From: an uncultured Bacteroidales bacterium
GTDB taxonomy: Bacteria > Bacteroidota > Bacteroidia > Bacteroidales > UBA11471
Assembly: GCA_947593515.1 (NCBI GenBank)
Contig: CANQDQ010000003.1
Coordinates: 106,855-170,854 of the forward strand
Length of the DNA stretch: 64,000 nucleotides
Direction of reading: 5' to 3'
Below, one piece after another: positions 8,362 to 17,390 of the stretch. The translations under genes and the position numbers were made by a program. The notes below the pieces were generated by a model. It worked only from the letters and a program-made list of their open reading frames with translations. It searched no databases and was not told the DNA's origin. Positions within the stretch are counted from its first letter, which is position 1. The number at the start of each line of letters is the position of its first letter.

Positions 8362-9378
8362 ATGAATTTGCTCACACCTGTACATATTGCTCCTTCCGAA
8401 GAAAAAATAACCCGACATCATCGTTTGATGCTGTTGGGTTCTTGTTTTGCTGAAAATATCGGCGACAAACTTGAAAAATTCCGTTTCTCGGTCGACATCA
8501 ATCCGTTCGGCACGCTTTATAATCCGGGCTCCATAGCTGCCGCCCTGTCGCAGCTGCTCGACAACAAGCCGTTTACCCGAAACGACATTTTCAAAGAGGG
8601 GAATCTCTGGCACAGTTTCCTGCACCACTCGCGATTCTCCCACCCCGATGCCGACACCTGCCTGCAACACATCAATGCCCGTTTCTCGGCAGCCGCCGAA
8701 TCGCTGCGAAAAACCGACCTGCTCATACTTACATGGGGAACGGCATGGGTGTATATCGAAAACGAAAGCGGCAAAATCGTCGCCAACTGCCACAAGCTGC
8801 CCGCCTCCCGATTTACCCGCCGGCGGCTCTCCGTCGAAGAAATGCTGCAAGAGTGGACGCCGCTGCTGTCGCGCCTTTTCGCCATCAATCCCGACATCAA
8901 ACTCCTGCTTACCGTCAGCCCCATACGCCACCTCAAAGACGGCGCACACGGCAACCGGCTCAGCAAGGCGGCGCTGCTGCTTTTCTGCGACGAACTGATG
9001 CAACGCTACCCCGACCGCTGCCACTACTTCCCCGCCTACGAAATCGTGCTGGACGAATTGCGGGACTACCGCTTCTACGACACCGATATGGTACACCCTT
9101 CGGCGCAGGCAATCGAGTACGTATGGGAGCGCTTCTCCGAAACGTTCTTCGACAAAGAAACCATTGCCCTCCATCGGGAATGGGAAGCCCTGTCGCGGGC
9201 ATCGCAGCACCGCCCGCTCACGCCCGACAAGGAGGCTTACCGCCGCTTTGTCGAGCAACATATTCTCCGACTCGAAGAGTTTCACAAAAAATACCCCGAC
9301 TTTTCCGTCGTCGAAGAATTGGCGACGGCACGTCGAATCATAGAAAAATCAGATTCCGATGAAATATCTTATAAGTGA
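8362..9378 (+). CDS. GSCFA domain protein
   Basis: 338 residues. The family signature LLGSCFAENIG is at about residues 24-34, followed by an SGNH/GDSL-hydrolase-like fold with LILTWGTAWVY near 118 and DTDMVHPSAQAIEYVW near 240 (the likely catalytic Asp-His region). GSCFA proteins are thought to be hydrolases, possibly acting on cell-wall or polysaccharide esters, but substrates are not established. Start is the ATG at 8362; GTG at 8356 is possible. The end overlaps the first 20 bases of murF-alr, and the pairing suggests a cell-envelope role. Confidence 0.87.
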   Translation: MNLLTPVHIAPSEEKITRHHRLMLLGSCFAENIGDKLEKFRFSVDINPFGTLYNPGSIAAALSQLLDNKPFTRNDIFKEGNLWHSFLHHSRFSHPDADTCLQHINARFSAAAESLRKTDLLILTWGTAWVYIENESGKIVANCHKLPASRFTRRRLSVEEMLQEWTPLLSRLFAINPDIKLLLTVSPIRHLKDGAHGNRLSKAALLLFCDELMQRYPDRCHYFPAYEIVLDELRDYRFYDTDMVHPSAQAIEYVWERFSETFFDKETIALHREWEALSRASQHRPLTPDKEAYRRFVEQHILRLEEFHKKYPDFSVVEELATARRIIEKSDSDEISYK

Positions 9379-11821
9379 TATAGCCCGCATCATCGAAGCG
9401 GAACAACAGGAGTGACACAACGCTGAGATTTCCTGTCTGCTCACCGACAGCCGCTCGCTGTCGTTTCCGGAAGAAACGCTCTTTTTCGCCTTAGTTACCG
9501 CACGGAACGACGGACACCGATACATTCCCGACCTCTACCGTAAAGGGGTGCGCCATTTCGTCGTAAGCCGCCGCCCCGAAAACGGGACGATGGACGATGC
9601 CAACTTCCTGCTCGTGCCCGACACGCTGAAAGCCTTACAGTCGTTGGCGGCAGCACACCGCCGGCACTTCGACATACCCGTCGTGGGCATCACGGGAAGC
9701 AACGGGAAAACCATTGTGAAAGAGTGGCTTTACCAACTCTTGTGCGACGACTACGCGATAACGCGGTCGCCGCGCAGTTACAATTCGCAGATAGGCGTAC
9801 CGCTGTCGGTATGGGAAATCAGCGACCGCACCGAGCTGGCAATCATCGAAGCCGGCATATCGCAGCGAGGCGAAATGTCGAAACTCCAACCCGTCGTACT
9901 GCCGACAATCGGCATTCTTACCTGCATAGGCAGCGCACACCAAGAGGGCTTCTCCTCGCTGAGCGAGAAATGCGAAGAAAAATTGCAGCTTTTCCGGCAG
10001 GCGGAAATCATCGTCTGCGAACAAAACGAACTCGTATCGGAAACGTTGGGAAAACTCGGATTGAGCGACCGTGCTTTCATGTGGTCGCGGTGCGATGAAA
10101 ATGCGAAACTCTACATCGCGGCAACGGAGCGCGGCGACGCATCGACCCGCATCGCCTACCGCTACCTGCAATCGGAAAATTCGTTTTCGATACCCTTTAC
10201 CGAAGAAAGCGCCGTACAAGACGCCATACACTGCCTCGCCGTGATGCTCCGGCTCGGCATCGCTCCCGAAACAATAGCCGCCCGCATGAGCCGGCTCGAA
10301 CCCATCGCCATGCGCATGGAAGTGAAAGAGGGCATAAACGGCTGCCTGCTCATAAACGACAGCTACAACTCCGACATCAATTCGCTCGACATCGCCCTCG
10401 ACTTTCAGGCGCGCCGCTCGGCTCCGCACGCCATGAAACGCACGGTGATACTCTCGGACATCTTGCAATCGGGCGTCCCCGCCGGCGAACTCTACCGCCA
10501 CGTCGCTTCCCTGCTCCGCAACAAAGGGGTGGAACGCTTGGTGGGCATCGGTCGGGAAATAAAAAGCCATGCCGACTGCTTCGACCTCGAAAAAGAGTTT
10601 TACGAAACGACCGAAGAATTTTTGCGCACAGGGCGCATCGGCTCGTTCATCAAAGAATCCGTATTAATAAAAGGCGCGCGCCGTTTCCGCTTCGAACTCC
10701 TGTCGGAAGCGTTGGAACTGAAACGCCACGAAACGATACTCGAAGTCGACCTCGACGCCATCGTACACAACTACAATTTCTACAAAAACAAACTGAAACC
10801 GACGACCCGCATGATTTGCATGGTCAAGGCCTTCGGCTACGGCGCCGGCTCCTATGAGCTGGCGAAAACCCTGCAAGATCATGGGTGCGACTATCTGGCA
10901 GTGGCGGTGGCAGACGAAGGCGCCGAATTGCGGGAACAGGGTATTACGATGCCTATTATCGTGATGAATCCCGAAATGTCGACTTTCCGCACGCTGTTCG
11001 GCTACCGGCTCGAACCGGAGGTATATAGCTTCCGGCTGTTCGATGCACTTGCGACCGAAGCCCGCCGGCAAGGCATATCGCACTACCCCGTACACATCAA
11101 AATCGACACGGGTATGCACCGGCTCGGCTTTCAGGAGAAAGATATGCCGCAGCTCGCCGCCTGCCTCCGGTCGCAGGAAGAATTGACGGCACGGTCGGTA
11201 TTCTCGCATTTCGCCGGAAGCGACGATGCCTGCTTCGACGACTATACCCGCCGACAGCTCGACATCTTCGCCCGCTGCTCCGCCGCCGTACAGGAGGCAT
11301 CGGCATATCCCGTCATGCGCCATATCCTCAATACGGCAGGCATACTCCGCTTCACCGACTATCAATACGACGCCGTGCGGTTGGGCATCGGGTTGTACGG
11401 CGTGTCGCCCTGCGGCGACAACACGGGACTGCAATGCGTCAGCACCTTGAAAACGACCATACTGCAAATACGGGAACTGGCTGCCGGCGAAACCGTCGGA
11501 TACAGCCGGCGCGGCGTACTGAAACGCCCCTCCCGCATCGCGGCGATTCCTATCGGATATGCCGACGGCTACGACCGCCACTTGGGCAACGGACACGGCT
11601 GCGTGGTCGTGAACGGGAAACGCGCCCCTATCGTGGGCAACATCTGCATGGACGTAACCCTCATCGACGTTACCGACATCGACTGCAAAGAGGGCGACAG
11701 CGTGGAACTATTCGGCAAGCAGCTGCCGGTGGAGGAACTCGCCGAATTGCTCGGCACGATACCCTACGAAATACTCACTTCCGTATCGTCGCGCGTGAAA
11801 CGCATCTATTACCGAGAATAA
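9359..11821 (+). pseudogene. murF-alr: Fused MurF ligase / alanine racemase with an in-frame TGA near the start
   Basis: The reading frame starts at ATG 9359 (MKYLISDIARIIEAEQQE), is cut by TGA at 9413-9415, and continues in the same frame with no frameshift for another 802 codons. The rest is a complete bifunctional enzyme. The MurF part ligates D-Ala-D-Ala to the UDP-MurNAc-tripeptide: the P-loop GITGSNGKT is at about residues 111-118 of the whole frame. The alanine racemase part has its PLP-binding Lys (MVKAFGYGAGS, about residue 490), a C-terminal YSRRGV and YADGYDR, and GNICMD. The fusion is normal for Bacteroidales. The TGA lies in the MurF UDP-binding N-domain. It could be a nonsense mutation, a sequencing error, or readthrough; a GTG at 9548 could restart translation but would drop about 60 residues. 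Confidence 0.78.
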
Positions 11822-11850
11822 AACCGGAAGCGGCAAATTTGACATTTTTG

Positions 11851-11881
11851 TTGGCAGATTCGCAAACTTCTTATACCTTTG
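11851..11881 (+). promoter_or_regulatory. Promoter of tRNA-Leu
   Basis: TTG at 11851-11853 and TACCTTTG at 11874-11881, separated by 20 bases, match the Bacteroidota -33/-7 pattern. The mature tRNA starts 13 bases after the -7 box. Confidence 0.75.
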
Positions 11882-11894
11882 TCCCACATTTCAT

Positions 11895-11976
11895 GCGGAT
11901 ATGGCGTAATTGGTAGCCGCGCCAGACTTAGGATCTGGTGACGAAAGTCGTGTAGGTTCGAGTCCTATTATCCGCA
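11895..11976 (+). tRNA. tRNA-Leu (anticodon TAG)
   Basis: 82-nt type II tRNA. The 7-bp acceptor stem pairs GCGGATA (11895-11901) with TATCCGC (11969-11975). The anticodon stem CCAGA/TCTGG flanks the loop CTTAGGA, with anticodon TAG at 11929-11931, reading CUA. The long variable arm (GGTGACGAAAGTC) fits leucine tRNAs, and the T-arm has GGTTCGAGTCC. No CCA is encoded. Confidence 0.96.
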
Positions 11977-11980
11977 CAAA

Positions 11981-12013
11981 AAAAAGCCCCGCTGTCGGCG
12001 GGGCTTTTTATCT
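11981..12013. terminator. Bidirectional terminator
   Basis: AAAAAGCCCCGC pairs with GGCGGGGCTTTTT around the loop TGTC, with A-rich and T-rich flanks. It can end the tRNA-Leu transcript on + and the M6 protease transcript on -. Confidence 0.9.
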
Positions 12014-12031
12014 TTTAAGGAAATCTCTCAT

Positions 12032-14551
12032 TTATTTTACGATACGGACAATCTCTCTCTTTCCACGAGAGGATATATCGGCGATATAATATCCCGCAGG
12101 CAGCGTATGCAGGTCTACCATGCCGGTGTTGCTCCGTTCGTGCAGCAGCACTTGCCCGCCGACGGTAATGAGCGTAACCGCCGCACCTTCGGGCAATATC
12201 AGAAGCTGCGTTGCCGCATCATAACGGCTTTCGCCCGACAATTCCACCGCCAAATTTCCGGCAACGGTTACACCTGCCGGCTGCGACAGGGCAGTTTCGC
12301 CGAAACTGCCATAAGCGGAAACCTGATACAGAGCATCGGCAACAGGATTTTCATCGGTATAACCGGGTGTGGCGACCGTAGCTATCTTCTCGCTGTTGCG
12401 ATACACGAAATAGCCCTCTATCGCTGCATCGTCGGTTGCCGGATAAACAAGAATCTTATCGATAATCCACCAGTAAGACAGCCCCCCGTCGTTGTCGTCG
12501 TAAGCACGGAAAGCGATGCGCATATCGTCCGAGCGATATGCCGAAAGGTCGATGTCTATCTGTTCATAGTGGTTTACCGCCTCGCTTTCGGTTTTGAGGT
12601 CATAGGCGATTTCCCACGTTTCTCCGCCGTCGCGGCTCACCAATACATAATAGAAATTATGGGCGTTATTCTTTTGCGGAGCAATGGATTTCGAATGAAA
12701 AGAGAGCAATTCGCCTTGTGCAAAAGAGGGGGAGATTACCCACTCGTCCTGATGCATATCGTCCCAATCCGAAGACAATTTCATGACGAACTCTCCATCT
12801 GCGGCTTCGGTGTATTTATCGGCTGCTGTACGTGCCCACCCGTAACGGTTTTCCGAATCTTTGCGTATAGTCCATGAGGCAGCCGTCGTTTCGTTTTCAA
12901 AATTCTCGTCCAGCACGACTTCGCCCGACACGGGTTTGCGCCACGAAAGAAAGACTTTTCCTTCGGAACTTTCGGCGGTAAGACCTGTCGGCGCCAAAAT
13001 GTCGCCCGATATCTGCACGACTGTAAGGGTGGACGATACGCCCGCTTCGTCGATAGCCGACAAAACGATTCGGGCTTTCCGCAAAGAGGAGGCATCGTTT
13101 TTGCTTAACGCCGTAACGGTAAGACGGGTCGTGCCGCTTCTCCCCTGTCGGGGCGAAACTTCGAGCCAGTCGGGCACGGAAACAATCTGCCACGACGTAT
13201 CGGCTTCGACGGAGAGCTGTGTCGAGCTGCCGGCATTTCCCGACAACACGACAGAGTCGGCGGTCAGATAGATAAGCGAGGCTACCGGCAGCAGGTCGAA
13301 CGACAGCGTTTCACCGCAATCGGAAACGTTTCCGATAGCAAACCGCGCCGTCTTTCCGTCGGTATAGAAAGGTCGGTATTCGGCATTGCCGCCGAATGCC
13401 GTCCGTCCGCTTTCGCGGCTGAACGCCGCACGGTCGATATTGCCGTCGGCGGCAGGTGTTCCGCCCGGACGGAAGAGATACAGCTCATCGAACTTGCTCG
13501 TGCCGTCGTAAGCATTGTTGCCGGTATAACGGGGGTCTACCCGATAGACCAGCAAACCCGACTCCGGCAATCCGGCGTCCACGCCCGTTTTCCGCCTGTA
13601 TTCCACCACGAAATACTGGTCGGAGCCTCTCGGTTTTATTTTATAGGCAATGTTCTCACGGCTTTTTCCGTTCAACGGATTGAGCGTATATGTGCCCGGA
13701 GCAGATATTTCGGGTATCTCGTCAATCCACTTGCAATACTTGTACTTGGTATAGGCGCTCATGCTTTGCGGAGCCGTCAGGTTGTCGGACATCAAATCCC
13801 ACACGCCTACGGGATTGAGGTCGGTGCGCACGCCACCGTGGTAAAGGTCGTAGGTGCCTAACGTATGCGACATTTCATGACACAACACGCCGGTATTGAT
13901 AGAAAGCGGCGTAATTCCGCTCCCGAAACCGTTTGCATCGTCGAAAAGCATGATGTACTCCCCCACCCGCTTGCCGGCGACGAAACCTTCTTTCATGTAA
14001 AGCGTAGAGCGATGCGGCCACAGCAAATGCGAGCCGCCGATTTCCGAGCGACCGCTCACGATGATGCAAACGTTATCGACAACGCCATTTCCGTCGGCAT
14101 CGATAAGGGCATCGGCGGGAACCACCGTATCGAGATAATCCGACAACTCCTTGACAAGGGACTGTTCCCTCGACAATTTATTCGCCCCCACGGCATCGTC
14201 CTCATATCCGTCAGGATTGATGCTGCTGTATTTCCGATAATACCCGCGCGGGTGCTGCGCCCGATACGAAACAATTGTCCCGTCGATCTCCGAAGCCGGA
14301 TAAAAAACGCTCACCCAAAAAAGCTGCCCATAAGAGGCTTCTTTGAAATAGTTGTACACCGAATTGGCATTTTCGGACGAATCGTTGAACATCGTTTCGT
14401 AATAGCCGTATGGTCTCTCGAAAATGGTTTCGGGTTCATCGGAGAAACGCAGAAACACGACCAAATTGCCGAGACGTCCGGTATTTTTTTCAGCAGCCGA
14501 TAGCGACGACGCTGCCGTTGCAAGCAATAGAAGCCAAAAAAGTTTTTTCAT
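12032..14551 (-). CDS. Secreted M6-type zinc metalloprotease with BACON and sorting domains
   Basis: 839 residues. A signal peptide (KKLFWLLLLATAASSLSA) precedes an M6/immune-inhibitor-A-like catalytic domain. The zinc motif HEMSHTLGTYDLYH is at about residues 225-238 (HExxHxxGxxD pattern). A BACON-type beta-sandwich lies at about 430-520, then a MAM-like beta-sandwich (DENFENETTAASW to WWIIDKILV) at about 550-720. The C-terminal about 75 residues (VTLITVGGQVLLHE...LPAGYYIADIS) look like a T9SS type A sorting domain, so export by the PorU/V/T system is likely. Start is ATG 14551. It is the last gene of the SusCD-linked operon and should degrade extracellular protein. Confidence 0.87.
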   Translation of the reverse strand: MKKLFWLLLLATAASSLSAAEKNTGRLGNLVVFLRFSDEPETIFERPYGYYETMFNDSSENANSVYNYFKEASYGQLFWVSVFYPASEIDGTIVSYRAQHPRGYYRKYSSINPDGYEDDAVGANKLSREQSLVKELSDYLDTVVPADALIDADGNGVVDNVCIIVSGRSEIGGSHLLWPHRSTLYMKEGFVAGKRVGEYIMLFDDANGFGSGITPLSINTGVLCHEMSHTLGTYDLYHGGVRTDLNPVGVWDLMSDNLTAPQSMSAYTKYKYCKWIDEIPEISAPGTYTLNPLNGKSRENIAYKIKPRGSDQYFVVEYRRKTGVDAGLPESGLLVYRVDPRYTGNNAYDGTSKFDELYLFRPGGTPAADGNIDRAAFSRESGRTAFGGNAEYRPFYTDGKTARFAIGNVSDCGETLSFDLLPVASLIYLTADSVVLSGNAGSSTQLSVEADTSWQIVSVPDWLEVSPRQGRSGTTRLTVTALSKNDASSLRKARIVLSAIDEAGVSSTLTVVQISGDILAPTGLTAESSEGKVFLSWRKPVSGEVVLDENFENETTAASWTIRKDSENRYGWARTAADKYTEAADGEFVMKLSSDWDDMHQDEWVISPSFAQGELLSFHSKSIAPQKNNAHNFYYVLVSRDGGETWEIAYDLKTESEAVNHYEQIDIDLSAYRSDDMRIAFRAYDDNDGGLSYWWIIDKILVYPATDDAAIEGYFVYRNSEKIATVATPGYTDENPVADALYQVSAYGSFGETALSQPAGVTVAGNLAVELSGESRYDAATQLLILPEGAAVTLITVGGQVLLHERSNTGMVDLHTLPAGYYIADISSRGKREIVRIVK

Positions 14552-14575
14552 ATTCAAGATTCCGGTTATCGGATT

Positions 14576-14614
14576 TTCCGTATGCAAAGGCACGATGCGC
14601 CTTTGCATACGGAA
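14576..14614. repeat. Strong hairpin between two protease-locus genes
   Basis: A 16-bp perfect stem (TTCCGTATGCAAAGGC and its complement) with a 7-base loop sits in the 76-base gap between the 14.6 kb secreted-protein gene and the M6 protease gene. It has no U-run on the minus strand. It could stop or slow 3'-exonucleases or partly separate expression of the two genes. Confidence 0.75.
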
Positions 14615-14627
14615 TCAATTAACACTA

Positions 14628-15569
14628 TCAGGGAAGCAAAATGCGACGGGTCGTCGTCGCACCGTTGTCGCGGGCTTGTATGATATATACTCCCGCACGC
14701 AGCTGTCCGGCATCGAACGCTTCTGCTCTGAGCGACATGACTTCGGCGCCGCACGTGTTGTAAACCGTTATATCGGCAGGGCGCGACAACGATATATAGC
14801 GACCCGTCTGCGCGATGTTGATGCTGTTGTCATCGGCAGCCGTCGCCGAGATGCCTGCACCTTCGCCATATACGAGGATTTTCATGCCGTGTATGTACAT
14901 TTCGGCTTTCGAGCCACAACCGTTGATAATATATGCCGTAACCGGCGTTTCATGGTTGAGGGTGAGACCTGTATTAGCATTTGTCAAATCCTGTATTTCC
15001 CATTCGCATTGTCCGGCGTCATGAAAAGGTTTTAAGAGTCCCCACTGCATAGTTCCATATCCTTTTATCGTCGCACAATCCAAAGTCTCCATCGTACCCT
15101 CTCCTCCTTTTAACAAAGGAGCAATAGCTCCTTCCGACGAAAGGTAGAGCGAAAAATATTTACACGAGGGAAGATACAGCAATATTCCCCCTCCATTCGA
15201 GTTCTCCATCATACTTGTAGAGGGAGCAAGTATGATTGCCCCGTGTTTTGCATCTGCACCCACCTGTGCGCCGTTTTCATCGGTACCGGGCAGAAAGCCG
15301 TCAGTGCCTGCACCTGCCTCATCGGGCGATAGGCGATTGGATAACGACTCAAAAACATCAGGTTCCACTTCCTCCTGATAAAGTGTCGGAATACTTTTTA
15401 TCGGTTTGTCGCTGCCGGCATCGCCGACGTATTTATCGATTTTTTCCTGCGTGTCGAACCACAGCCAGCCGTTGCTGTCGAGGTCGTCTGCGGAGAATAA
15501 ATTGCCCTGCGCCTGCGCTGCCATGAAACAGCCGAACAAGAGGGATACAAGTGTAATCGTTTTTTTCAT
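14628..15569 (-). CDS. Secreted protein with C-terminal sorting domain
   Basis: About 313 residues. A signal peptide (KKTITLVSLLFGCFMAAQA) is followed by a mostly beta domain with no family I recognise. The last about 80 residues (ISLSRPADITVYNTCGAEVM...LRAGVYIIQA) match T9SS type A sorting domains, so it is probably a surface or secreted cargo protein. It lies between the SusD gene and the M6 protease in one minus-strand operon, so it may bind or present a peptide or protein substrate. I use ATG 15567-15569; ATG 15573-15575 is two codons upstream and equally possible. Confidence 0.7.
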   Translation of the reverse strand: MKKTITLVSLLFGCFMAAQAQGNLFSADDLDSNGWLWFDTQEKIDKYVGDAGSDKPIKSIPTLYQEEVEPDVFESLSNRLSPDEAGAGTDGFLPGTDENGAQVGADAKHGAIILAPSTSMMENSNGGGILLYLPSCKYFSLYLSSEGAIAPLLKGGEGTMETLDCATIKGYGTMQWGLLKPFHDAGQCEWEIQDLTNANTGLTLNHETPVTAYIINGCGSKAEMYIHGMKILVYGEGAGISATAADDNSINIAQTGRYISLSRPADITVYNTCGAEVMSLRAEAFDAGQLRAGVYIIQARDNGATTTRRILLP

Positions 15570-15598
15570 AAGCATTATTTTTTATTAGACATTTGTTG

Positions 15599-17374
15599 CT
15601 ACATCTCTATCCAATCGGGATTTTGCGGAATGCCGTGCCGGCGTATTTCGTCCCACGGAACAGGCCAATAATACTGCATCTCACGGAAATAGCGGGTCGT
15701 ATTGTCCGTTCCGTTCACCGTTTTGCGGCGATAACGGGTAGGCGTACCGTCGTCGTAAATATAGACATTGATGCCGTACAGGGGATTGGTGCTGCCGCTC
15801 ATCTTTTCGACGGCAATACCCCACCGCAGCAAATCCCAATAGGTCGTTTTTTCAAAAGCCAGTTCCACCCGCCGTTCATTGACGATATCGTCCCACGTAA
15901 TCGAGGTGTATTCCGGCATGTGCACCCGCCGGCGTATCTGGTTGAGTTTTTCCATAGCCTTGTCGGGACGCCCCTGCTTGAAATCGATTTCGGCATAGTC
16001 GAGCAGCACTTCGGCATACCGCCAGATAATGCAGTGCTGGCTGCTGGCGTATGTGTCGTCGTTGTTGATTTGCTGCGACTCATCGACGAATTTGCGCAGG
16101 TAATATCCGGTGCGGGTATAGGTGGCCTGTTCCGACGAGCCGTACTTTTCAAGGTCTTTTCCCCGCGTATATTCCCTGTCGGAAGCCGTTTTGTAACGAT
16201 AGAATATTTCGAGGGTATTGCCTTTGAAAGTCGCGCCGTTGTACAGGATATTGGCATAGAACCGGTAATCCCTGTTTTCGTAGGGATTGTTTTCGTCGTA
16301 ATCCGATGCCGTCGCTATCGGCTGTCCGCTGACGGTGCGATATTCATCGACATGATTCTGCGTGGGAACGTAAGCGGCAAAAGTGCCGTAGCAGGAAGGC
16401 GGCGCCGTTTCGCGGTCGAGTTTGTGTCCGAAGCCGGTAGCGTAATTGCCGTCGTCGGAATGCTGCACTTCCCATATCGATTCGCTGCTGTTTTTCGTCA
16501 AAAATATTGCATGGTACTCTTCGGCGATGCCGTCGCGCGTGGTCGCCGAGATAGGCACGAGCGAATAGGCATGGAGATTCATCAGCGAATCATAGGCAGC
16601 AGCCGCCCGCGTGTACATTTCGTCGGTACGGTCGTCGGGAAAGCCCAAATAAGATTCTTCGCGATTTTGAAATTTCACGCCGGAAGCCCAAAAGCAGGCT
16701 TTGGCTTTCAGCATGAAAGCGACGCCTTTGTTGGCCCTGCCGGCTTCGCCCGACAAGGGAGAAGGGAGCAGCTTCACGGCTTCGTCGGCTTCGGAAATGA
16801 TGAAATCGAGCGTCTCTTCATAGGTGGCACGGGTAAGTTTCCTCGTGTCTTTCAACGGGTCGTAAGGCTCGGTAAGGAGAATCGGCGCACCGTACATACG
16901 CAGCAGCAGGTAGTAATAATATGCCCTGAAGAAATGGGCTTCGCCCAAAACGCGGGTCTTGTGGTCGCCGTCGGGTATTTTGTCGGCATTCTGCAACAAG
17001 ACGTTGATAGAGCGTATCTGGGTATAAAAGGTGCTCCATTTCGTGCGTCCGCGCGTGGTGAGTTCCTGCTGGCTGCTGCGGAGTATATCGCCGTAATCGC
17101 CATTGTACCAATCGGCGCGGCTTACGGTCATCTGGTCGGCATACCACGGCTCGTATTCTCGTCCGATACCTTTCATAATGGTCGTAACGTAGGTAGAGAA
17201 ACCGTTATCCATATCGCGATACCACGGCAGCACATATTCGTCGAGCAGCAGCGGGTCGTTCCAAATAGAAGTTTCCGCCAATTTGTTGTTGGGGATTTCC
17301 TCAAACAATCCGTCTCCGCAACTGCTTGCCGTCAAGAGCAATCCGCCTAAAAATGAAAAAAGATATTTTTTCAT
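15599..17374 (-). CDS. SusD/RagB family substrate-binding lipoprotein
   Basis: 591 residues. The signal ends at the lipobox LLLTASSC (Cys19), so the protein is lipid-anchored at the outer surface. The N-terminal SusD-like tetratricopeptide helices cover about residues 30-230, and the C-terminal RagB/SusD region begins near 290. The segment NQIRRRVHMPEY and the ending WAVP-like YWPVPWDEI...PQNPDW are typical of this family. SusD lids bind ligands for the paired SusC barrel, which lies 16 bases upstream. The neighbouring proteases suggest peptides rather than glycans, as for RagB in oral relatives. The ATG at 17374 gives the signal peptide. Confidence 0.93.
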   Translation of the reverse strand: MKKYLFSFLGGLLLTASSCGDGLFEEIPNNKLAETSIWNDPLLLDEYVLPWYRDMDNGFSTYVTTIMKGIGREYEPWYADQMTVSRADWYNGDYGDILRSSQQELTTRGRTKWSTFYTQIRSINVLLQNADKIPDGDHKTRVLGEAHFFRAYYYYLLLRMYGAPILLTEPYDPLKDTRKLTRATYEETLDFIISEADEAVKLLPSPLSGEAGRANKGVAFMLKAKACFWASGVKFQNREESYLGFPDDRTDEMYTRAAAAYDSLMNLHAYSLVPISATTRDGIAEEYHAIFLTKNSSESIWEVQHSDDGNYATGFGHKLDRETAPPSCYGTFAAYVPTQNHVDEYRTVSGQPIATASDYDENNPYENRDYRFYANILYNGATFKGNTLEIFYRYKTASDREYTRGKDLEKYGSSEQATYTRTGYYLRKFVDESQQINNDDTYASSQHCIIWRYAEVLLDYAEIDFKQGRPDKAMEKLNQIRRRVHMPEYTSITWDDIVNERRVELAFEKTTYWDLLRWGIAVEKMSGSTNPLYGINVYIYDDGTPTRYRRKTVNGTDNTTRYFREMQYYWPVPWDEIRRHGIPQNPDWIEM

Positions 17375-17390
17375 ACGATTATTCTTTTTA

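Noticed and set aside
9413..9415. Genome-wide recoding of TGA as an explanation for the murF-alr stop
   Set aside because: TGA is the natural stop of parC (2854-2856) and of the GSCFA gene (9376-9378).
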